This document shows positions 1-4,289 of a DNA stretch of 5,386 nt, in pieces; the first letter of the stretch is position 1, and the number at the start of each line of letters is the position of its first letter. Source of the DNA: an uncultured Lachnospiraceae bacterium (GTDB lineage: Bacteria > Bacillota > Clostridia > Lachnospirales > Lachnospiraceae); contig CAUCOL010000147.1 of assembly GCA_958444395.1 (NCBI GenBank), positions 1 to 5,386 of the forward strand, in the 5' to 3' direction. A program made the translations under genes and the position numbers. A model generated the notes under the pieces. It ran no database searches, had not been told where the DNA came from, and saw nothing but the letters and a program-made list of their open reading frames with translations.

Positions 1-571
1 GGCATCCCATATTATATTTTCTCTCATTCTCAATCATTCCACCAAGCAGAATGACAAAAACTGCCAGAAGCAGGATATCATACAATCGAAACCCGGTAAG
101 TAATTCAAATCCATAATATCCGATTTTATGGATCACGACTCCCTGCAGCTCTTGGTATTGGTTGATCGTCTTTCTGATCTTCTGACTGTGATATTCCGAT
201 GCAGACGCCCCAAATACAGTATCATTCTGTATGATCTGCTCCTTTTGCTTCACATATTCTTTCTGATTCTGTATTTCTTTCCACAGCTGCTTCATCAAAC
301 GTACTTCTGCAGCCGGTGATCCGGTATAACGCACTCTGTCAGCAGCCGGATCTGTCAGAACCGTCCGGATCTCCTCCTCTGTCAGCCTTCCTTTTTCATA
401 ATCCCGGATCCCCGCCTGATACTCCCTCCCGGTAAATGTCTGTTGATGCTCCGTCAGACCAGCTTCTCTCATAAAGAACAAACTATTCGCAGCGATTGCC
501 ACTAAAATCAGAACACATAATTTCTTTTCGACAAACAGCTTCTTCATTTCATATAAAAAAAGTTCAATCAT
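1..571 (-). CDS. ABC-2-type transporter permease-like membrane protein, N-terminal part (runs off left edge)
   Basis: The reading frame opens at ATG (571-569) and stays open to the window edge, giving 190 residues. A short basic N-terminus (MIELFLYEMKKLFVEKK) leads into a hydrophobic segment at about residues 17-35. A long polar extracytoplasmic stretch follows, with a probable coiled coil around 88-145 rich in K, E and Q. A second membrane segment (about 163-180, YDILLLAVFVILLGG) is followed by an E-N-E-R-K-Y-N-M stretch. One helix, a large external loop, then a helix followed by an E-R-x-x-x-M turn is the layout of ABC-2 export permeases in Firmicutes; this is family knowledge, as no ATPase is in view. 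The start overlaps the 3' end of the upstream gene by 8 nt, so the two are probably translationally coupled. The ATPase and the remaining helices would be expected past the left edge. Assignment rests on topology, not on a diagnostic motif. Confidence 0.72.
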   Translation of the reverse strand, partial: MIELFLYEMKKLFVEKKLCVLILVAIAANSLFFMREAGLTEHQQTFTGREYQAGIRDYEKGRLTEEEIRTVLTDPAADRVRYTGSPAAEVRLMKQLWKEIQNQKEYVKQKEQIIQNDTVFGASASEYHSQKIRKTINQYQELQGVVIHKIGYYGFELLTGFRLYDILLLAVFVILLGGMIENERKYNMGC

Positions 572-1718
572 CTTTTCCATCCCCATACACTTCCTGCTCA
601 AACATCGCTGCCGTCCCTTTCGACGCAAGAAAATCCTCTGTTTTTTGATAACACAGTTCGCCCTCACCGTTTAATAAATATGCATAACCTCCTACACAGG
701 CAATGCAGCCCTCTTTTGACTGAATCGGTATCCATTTTCTATTTTTCCAATATTGATATTTTGCTTCTGCATTTTCCTCCATCGTATGTACTAATATCTG
801 TTCTTTTCCATCGATATAAGCCGGTACAAGTTCTGCCTGTCCGGAAATGATTTTTTTCGACGTTTCCGTCTTTATATCATACACATAGATTCCGTCTTTT
901 CTTCCGGCATATAACTGATGTTCCAGAAGTGCTATATAATTGCATGCCGAAAGATCAGTATAAACCGTGCGCACTTCGTGTGTTTTTCTATTCACGCAGC
1001 GAAGCTCTGTATGCTGATATTTTGATGACTTCTCCGGATTCTTTGCATATTTCAACGCCTGCTTTGCTGTCATAGAGGAATAATTATATGTAAAATAGAC
1101 ATTCTCTCCATCCGCATTCACTGTCATAATAGCCGGGTTGATCTGCGCATCATGAAATAAATCCATTTCTTTCTGTTCTTTTATGTCGTACGCCAGAATA
1201 CCGACCTCCGGCTTTTCAAGAACATTTCCCTGTGCATCATAGGCATTCCCATAGCTGACATATAATATACCGTTTCTGTACGTAACGCCTTTTATATCCC
1301 ACACATTCTTAAACGTGCAGATGACCTTTCTGTTTTCACCGGAATAATCTGCATGACAAAAAGCGATCTCATTGCTCTTCGTCTGATTTGTCCTTGTAAG
1401 AAACAGCATACCCGTGTCATCATAATTCACACCATAAACATCACCGGCATATACCCCCGGGCAATCTTTTCCTGTATGATTACATCCTGTCTTTCCACAG
1501 GCAACCATTTCCCGCCCCGACTCCGGATCATCAAATAAAAGAAATTCTCCGTCTTGTCGAAACAATCCATTCTCATTGATCCAATACGCATCCATCCAGG
1601 AATACATATTCTGTATGTTTCCTGTTTTTCTGACAGAATATCTGTAATACAGACCGGCTGCTGCCAAAATGCAGATTACAATACAAATAGCCGCTATTTT
1701 TTTCTTATTTTTTTTCAA
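564..1718 (-). CDS. Membrane-anchored extracytoplasmic propeller-like protein with CX4CXHX4C motif, unknown function
   Basis: A 384-residue protein. A lysine-rich N-terminus is followed by one hydrophobic segment (about residues 8-25, IAAICIVICILAAAGLYY), with no lipobox, suggesting a signal anchor with the rest outside the cell. The ectodomain carries repeated short strand motifs ending in Y/V/F and separated by G/N/D turns (for example around 148-156, 172-178, 268-280 and 344-358), consistent with a degenerate beta-propeller. C74, C79, H81 and C86 form a C-X4-C-X-H-X4-C cluster just before the first repeats. As I recall, similar clusters recur in uncharacterised surface proteins of gut Firmicutes; metal binding is possible but unproven. 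The start is TTG (1718-1716): GGGAG lies 7 nt upstream and no ATG is available in frame before the preceding gene ends. It begins 21 nt after the lipoprotein gene and overlaps the permease-like gene, so it sits mid-operon. No enzymatic role is evident. Confidence 0.88.
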   Translation of the reverse strand: MKKNKKKIAAICIVICILAAAGLYYRYSVRKTGNIQNMYSWMDAYWINENGLFRQDGEFLLFDDPESGREMVACGKTGCNHTGKDCPGVYAGDVYGVNYDDTGMLFLTRTNQTKSNEIAFCHADYSGENRKVICTFKNVWDIKGVTYRNGILYVSYGNAYDAQGNVLEKPEVGILAYDIKEQKEMDLFHDAQINPAIMTVNADGENVYFTYNYSSMTAKQALKYAKNPEKSSKYQHTELRCVNRKTHEVRTVYTDLSACNYIALLEHQLYAGRKDGIYVYDIKTETSKKIISGQAELVPAYIDGKEQILVHTMEENAEAKYQYWKNRKWIPIQSKEGCIACVGGYAYLLNGEGELCYQKTEDFLASKGTAAMFEQEVYGDGKDD

Positions 1719-1739
1719 TGTTCTTCTCCCTTATCCACC

Positions 1740-3335
1740 CTATTTGATGCGCTGGCTGATCTGGTTGTTTAACTCGTCCACATTCTTCTTTTCTGCCGTT
1801 TCAAAGTAACTTTTTTCCTTTTTCAGAATGCTCTTAAAATTCTTCTTTTTCCACATCATAAGGTCTCCTTCATACCGCTCTTCCAAATCTTCCAAATGGA
1901 CACGGGAGTAATCCAAACGGACTCCATTTAACACAGACTCATGAAATCGTTTATCGGTAAAATATTTCTCTTTTGTTTTTGAAATATCTTTTCCGAAATA
2001 TTCTTTTTCATTACTATAAACGCAGTCCAATATTCCAAAAATATTTTTTAAATAAGAAGCTATCTTTGGCTCGCCATCTTCATCTACAGCCAGACCGTCT
2101 TTAAGTTCATAATCCTCCCCTTTCTGCCCCAGACACAAAAGATTTCCTAATGCCTTATCTGTATATAATTGATAAAGCAGAGAAAGACATTGCTCCGATT
2201 TTGCACTATTCGCTAAAACAGCAGTTGCCTGTGAATAATCTCCATCGTAATAATAGTCCAGCGGCACAAGATAGGCGATATCGGACAGCTTATCCAGCAA
2301 TGCGCACTGCGTTACTACTGCGATTCCAAACTTTTTATCCTTAATGATCCGCTTTATGCTCTTCGTGCCCTGCTGCAGATAACTTCCCTTGTGATATAAA
2401 ATGCCCTCTTCATCATATTGATGTAACATCTTCTGAATCTTCTCATATCCCGCATCAGAAAAAGCCGGCACAGCCTGTCCTGTCTTGTGGGATATCCAGT
2501 ATCCATCCATATCCTTGATTCCCAATACATTCAATATGTCAAAATAATTCATATTCCAGACAAGCGTTCTGTCTCCACAGGTTCGTTTCAAAGCAGGTGT
2601 AATATATTTACTAACGTCTTCCAGTTTCATGTGCCCCGCTTTGAGGTCCTTTCTGTGAAATACCTCTTTAGAAAATGCAATATACGAATTTCTTGGGAAG
2701 AAATTCTGGTTTGGAAATGCATAGATTTCATTTTCCTTTACTTTCATGCTATTCCATTCATAGTCGGTGAAAACGTTTTTCAGTTTATCCCACTGTTTTT
2801 CTTTTAATCTGTCGTTTAAATTTAAGTATTTTCCGGCTTTTATCATATTCTCCAGAAAAAGATAATCTTCATTGGAATATCTTAATCCGGTGAAGCAGAG
2901 ATCTCCATAGCCCTCGTCTGTATATTTCTGCAGCATAGCATTATAACTGCTTTCTTCCAGATAACAGATCTCCAGTCTCACATCTGTTCCGAGTGCATGC
3001 AGTCTCTGATTAAAATCAGTCAGAGCCTGCTCACTGACCAGAGCCTGACTGATTGTCGGCACGATCCAAACCAGGATATTCTTGTCTTCCTTTGCTTTCT
3101 TTAAATACGTCTCTATCTCATCATGGCTCTGTCCATCATAAGTCTGATATACACTGCCGTCGGATGAATCCGTTGTTATGTCCCCGGATCCGGAATCTTC
3201 CTTCGTCTGTTTTGTTTTCACATCACTGCTTTGCCCGTTGTATATCCTGGATTTCTGATCCTTCTGACATCCTGCCGCCAAAAAGGAGCACAAAATCAAG
3301 CACACCATCAACAGTACATAATATTTTCTTTTCAT
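1740..3335 (-). CDS. Extracellular solute-binding-type lipoprotein (SBP family 1-like)
   Basis: A 531-residue lipoprotein. The signal peptide runs over residues 1-22 (MKRKYYVLLM onwards) and ends in LAAG before C23, the predicted lipidated cysteine. A polar S/D/K/T-rich linker at about 24-72 tethers the domain to the membrane. The body resembles ABC-transporter solute-binding proteins. It has a first beta strand ILVWIVP (87-93), a YGDLCFTG segment (143-150), an ENEIYAFPN segment (201-209), GIAVVTQCALL (337-347), and a LVPLDYYYD...ATAVLANSAKSEQCLSLLYQLYTD block (356-393), which matches the usual 'VPL ... TAV ... S ... A..L..LYTD' region of that family. The QI near the C-terminus fits the family's final helix. 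ATG at 3335 is preferred over the in-frame GTG at 3362: it gives a clean signal peptide and has GGAGGGAG 7-10 nt upstream. It is first in a three-gene operon. No sugar permeases are visible, so it may be a sensor or peptide-binding partner rather than a nutrient importer component. Confidence 0.9.
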   Translation of the reverse strand: MKRKYYVLLMVCLILCSFLAAGCQKDQKSRIYNGQSSDVKTKQTKEDSGSGDITTDSSDGSVYQTYDGQSHDEIETYLKKAKEDKNILVWIVPTISQALVSEQALTDFNQRLHALGTDVRLEICYLEESSYNAMLQKYTDEGYGDLCFTGLRYSNEDYLFLENMIKAGKYLNLNDRLKEKQWDKLKNVFTDYEWNSMKVKENEIYAFPNQNFFPRNSYIAFSKEVFHRKDLKAGHMKLEDVSKYITPALKRTCGDRTLVWNMNYFDILNVLGIKDMDGYWISHKTGQAVPAFSDAGYEKIQKMLHQYDEEGILYHKGSYLQQGTKSIKRIIKDKKFGIAVVTQCALLDKLSDIAYLVPLDYYYDGDYSQATAVLANSAKSEQCLSLLYQLYTDKALGNLLCLGQKGEDYELKDGLAVDEDGEPKIASYLKNIFGILDCVYSNEKEYFGKDISKTKEKYFTDKRFHESVLNGVRLDYSRVHLEDLEERYEGDLMMWKKKNFKSILKKEKSYFETAEKKNVDELNNQISQRIK

Positions 3336-3440
3336 AACCGGTCTCCCTCCACGTAAGAACACTGAACTTTATACACTCCTCTATTCCGCTGATTGTAAAT
3401 CATGCCTTCTAAAATTCTCCATTTACCTTCTTTATGATTT

Positions 3441-3470
3441 ATAATACATAATTTTTTAAAACCCTTGCAA
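3441..3470 (-). promoter_or_regulatory. Possible sigma-A-type promoter for the lipoprotein operon
   Basis: On the minus strand TTGCAA (3470-3465, 4 of 6 bases of the -35 consensus) is followed after 18 nt by TATTAT (3446-3441, 5 of 6 of the -10 consensus). Transcription would start near 3434, leaving a leader of about 100 nt before the lipoprotein ATG at 3335. The -35 lies within one arm of the 10-bp inverted repeat described separately, so a protein bound there would compete with RNA polymerase. The match is only moderate in very AT-rich DNA, where chance hits are common. Confidence 0.4.
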
Positions 3471-3530
3471 AATCAAGTAATAGATTTATCATGTTTACAT
3501 GCAAAAATCTAATTCTCTTATTTGCAAGGG
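3462..3530. repeat. Nested interrupted inverted repeat with TTGCAAG arms
   Basis: Perfect 10-bp arms CCCTTGCAAA (3462-3471) and TTTGCAAGGG (3521-3530) enclose a second pair, TAGATTT (3481-3487) and AAATCTA (3505-3511), which enclose a central CATGT-TT-ACATG (3490-3501). The internal loops between outer and middle pairs are symmetric (9 and 9 nt). Read on the minus strand, the last arm ends GGGTTTT, so this could act as a weak terminator for the secreted-protein transcript. It could equally be an operator pair, since one arm contains the possible -35 of the next operon. A third half-site, CTTGCA (3539-3544), could pair with the 3523-3528 arm instead. Confidence 0.55.
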
Positions 3531-3545
3531 AAAATATTCTTGCAT

Positions 3546-3570
3546 AAGTAATACTCTGTGTGTATTACTT
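3546..3570. repeat. Perfect 9-bp-arm inverted repeat (hairpin)
   Basis: AAGTAATAC (3546-3554) and GTATTACTT (3562-3570) are exact reverse complements around a 7-nt loop. It lies 60-84 nt downstream of the secreted-protein stop codon. On the minus strand a T-run precedes rather than follows the hairpin, so it is not a standard intrinsic terminator. A role in stabilising the 3' end of the secreted-protein mRNA, or in partial termination, is possible. Confidence 0.5.
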
Positions 3571-3629
3571 CAAAAAATGAACTACTGTGTAATTATAATT
3601 GTAAGAATAGCAATTCTAATTAGTTAATC

Positions 3630-4031
3630 TTACAGAATTTCAGCTAATTTTCTAGTTCTCGATTCATTTCCAACTGTTCCTTTGTGATAACTCTCTATAG
3701 AATATTGATTGTCATGTGTATAACTAACACTGCTGGTCATAGTGCCTGACCCTGTCTTATAAATCGCCTTAATAGAACCATCAACTTTTTTATATCTAAA
3801 AGTAGCATTTACCTGTGTGTTAACCATATTACTTCCAAAACTTGTTGATGCACTAGCTCTGTCGGATGTAATAATTACCTGGGCACTCCCATAATATTTA
3901 TCTGCAATTACCATTGCTCCTGTTTTTGACTTTGCCTCCACATTACTTGTTCCGGCGCCACATGCAACTGCACAAACAGTTGCTGCCATTGCTAATGCTA
4001 CAATTCTCTTTTTTCCTTTTAATAACTTCAT
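3630..4031 (-). CDS. Small secreted cationic protein, unknown; candidate bacteriocin or exported effector
   Basis: A 133-residue precursor. A basic N-terminus (MKLLKGKKR) and hydrophobic core (about residues 9-26) are followed by a signal peptidase I-type site, VEA at 31-33 before K34, giving a mature chain of about 100 residues. An alternative lipobox-like AVAC at 21-24 cannot be excluded. The mature chain has no cysteine, is rich in S, T, Y and N, and carries about 13 basic against 7 acidic residues. Alternating hydrophobic strands (for example 49-56, 74-80, 86-93 and 99-105) suggest a small beta-sandwich. ATG at 4031 has AAAGGA 8 nt upstream. It is preceded by a 21-codon ORF and a promoter region with LytTR-like repeats, next to an AgrC-like kinase; that setting is typical of peptide-regulated bacteriocin loci. 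It has some flavour of lactococcin 972-type secreted bacteriocins (small, beta-rich, Tyr/His/Ser C-terminal half), but I do not see a diagnostic match, so function is left open. Confidence 0.88.
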   Translation of the reverse strand: MKLLKGKKRIVALAMAATVCAVACGAGTSNVEAKSKTGAMVIADKYYGSAQVIITSDRASASTSFGSNMVNTQVNATFRYKKVDGSIKAIYKTGSGTMTSSVSYTHDNQYSIESYHKGTVGNESRTRKLAEIL

Positions 4032-4063
4032 AGTCTATGTCCTTTCTAATTGTTTATAGTTTA

Positions 4064-4069
4064 ATTATA
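4064..4069 (-). promoter_or_regulatory. Consensus -10 hexamer TATAAT upstream of the secreted-protein gene
   Basis: An exact TATAAT (minus strand, 4069-4064) lies in the 42-nt gap between the 21-codon ORF and the secreted-protein ATG. At the 17-nt spacing the -35 position reads ATTATT, a poor match to TTGACA, and there is no TG extension directly before it. It could give a second, weaker transcript of the secreted-protein gene alone, with a start near 4057, or be a chance match in AT-rich DNA. Confidence 0.3.
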
Positions 4070-4073
4070 CTTT

Positions 4074-4139
4074 TTAATGACCACCTAATAATTTCTTTAA
4101 CCATTCATAAAAGTCGTTTACGTCATATATACTTATCAT
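4074..4139 (-). CDS. Small ORF encoding a 21-residue amphipathic peptide (candidate signal, leaderless toxin or leader peptide)
   Basis: ATG at 4139-4137 opens 21 sense codons ending in TAA (4076-4074). The frame is closed by a stop at 4154-4152, so no longer version exists. It is preceded by GGGGAGGAGG (4149-4140), one of the strongest Shine-Dalgarno matches in the window, though the spacing to ATG is short (about 3 nt from GGAGG). The peptide begins MISI, its core (residues 5-18) is YDVNDFYEWLKKLL, and it ends in GGH. V7, F10, Y11, L14, L17 and L18 fall on one helical face, and D6, N8, D9, E12, K15 and K16 on the other. It has no signal peptide or cysteine. A sigma-A-like promoter and LytTR-like repeats lie upstream, and the secreted-protein gene starts 42 nt downstream. 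It could be a signalling peptide, a phenol-soluble-modulin-like peptide or a translational leader. I recognise no family. Confidence 0.6.
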   Translation of the reverse strand: MISIYDVNDFYEWLKKLLGGH

Positions 4140-4150
4140 CCTCCTCCCCG

Positions 4151-4170
4151 ATTATTTATCGATAAATAAT
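4151..4170. promoter_or_regulatory. Perfect 20-bp palindrome in the leader of the small ORF (possible operator or hairpin)
   Basis: ATTATTTATCGATAAATAAT is identical to its own reverse complement over all 20 bases. It begins about 5 nt downstream of the predicted transcription start (near 4175) and ends one base before the Shine-Dalgarno run (4149-4140). As DNA it is placed like an operator for a dimeric repressor. As RNA it would form an 8-bp AU stem with a UCGA loop right next to the ribosome binding site. It has no following T-run, so it is not a terminator. Confidence 0.6.
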
Positions 4171-4181
4171 TCTATGTTTAT

Positions 4182-4209
4182 ATTGTACTACATTCTTAAG
4201 CATTTTCAA
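4182..4209 (-). promoter_or_regulatory. Sigma-A-type promoter for the small ORF and secreted-protein gene
   Basis: On the minus strand TTGAAA (4209-4204, 5 of 6 matches to the -35 consensus) is followed after 16 nt by TACAAT (4187-4182, 5 of 6 matches to the -10 consensus). The expected start is near 4175, about 36 nt before the small ORF. This is the best promoter in the window, and its position directly downstream of the direct repeats supports it. Confidence 0.65.
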
Positions 4210-4219
4210 GGCAAAAGAT

Positions 4220-4248
4220 CCGAACGTCAGTTTTTTGTTCCAAACGTA
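4220..4248 (-). promoter_or_regulatory. Direct repeats resembling a LytTR-type (AgrA/ComE-like) response regulator binding site
   Basis: On the minus strand TACGTTTGG (4248-4240) and GACGTTCGG (4228-4220) lie 20 bp apart start to start, with 11 bp between them, so they face the same side of the helix. Extended to ACGTTTGGAAC and ACGTTCGGATC, 9 of 11 positions agree. LytTR-domain regulators bind pairs of about 9-bp direct repeats spaced about two helical turns; the AgrA half-site as I recall it, [TA][AC][CA]GTTN[AG][TG], matches the first repeat at 9 of 9 positions and the second at 8 of 9. The second repeat ends 10 bp before the -35 hexamer, an activator position. The adjacent AgrC-like kinase gives a natural cognate pathway. 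No response regulator is in the window. Confidence 0.6.
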
Positions 4249-4289
4249 GCTGCTACGCAGCCTTTCCATCCTCCAATAACCTCAAGCAC

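Larger units (their letters stand above)
3336..3629. other. AT-rich intergenic region between the secreted-protein gene and the lipoprotein operon
   Basis: About 290 bp with no convincing gene. It is markedly more AT-rich than the flanking coding DNA, especially from 3420 to 3629. It contains a possible minus-strand promoter (3441-3470), a nested inverted repeat (3462-3530), a 9-bp-arm inverted repeat (3546-3570), and a weak 7-bp inverted repeat, TGTAAGA/TCTTACA (3600-3606 and 3628-3634), that straddles the stop codon of the secreted-protein gene. None of these is followed on the minus strand by a clear run of Ts, so a strong intrinsic terminator was not found. Read-through from the secreted-protein gene into the lipoprotein operon is therefore possible. 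Confidence 0.7.

Noticed and set aside
2487..2807. Plus-strand open frame of 106 codons inside the lipoprotein gene
   Set aside because: It lies entirely antisense to a well-supported coding region, has no ribosome binding site, and its product has no coherent features. The other plus-strand frames at 128-319, 1353-1538, 1554-1772, 2150-2344 and 3053-3337 were rejected for the same reason.
3336..3362. In-frame GTG at 3362 as the start of the lipoprotein
   Set aside because: It would add nine residues including RGGRP before the signal peptide and lacks its own ribosome binding site, whereas ATG at 3335 has GGAGGGAG at good spacing.
3332..3403. A 23-codon minus-strand ORF (ATG at 3403) whose TGA overlaps the lipoprotein ATG as ATGA
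   Set aside because: The only purine-rich sequence (AGAAGG) sits 1 nt from the ATG, too close to work well, and the peptide shows no recognisable character. The overlap with the lipoprotein's own ribosome binding site can be chance.
3577..3627. Plus-strand 16-codon hydrophobic ORF (MNYCVII...) opposite the end of the secreted-protein gene region
   Set aside because: No ribosome binding site or promoter on that strand; short AT-rich DNA readily gives such hydrophobic frames.
4074..4139. The small ORF as an AgrD-type cyclic autoinducer precursor
   Set aside because: It is only 21 residues, has no cysteine or serine in an AgrD-like core, no charged C-terminal tail, and no AgrB-like protease is encoded in the window.
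4245..4261. Short hairpins (GCTG/CAGC and CGTAG/CTACG) after the kinase gene as an intrinsic terminator
   Set aside because: Stems are only 4-5 bp, overlap each other, and are followed by TTTGG rather than a run of Ts on the transcribed strand. They also overlap the first LytTR-like repeat.
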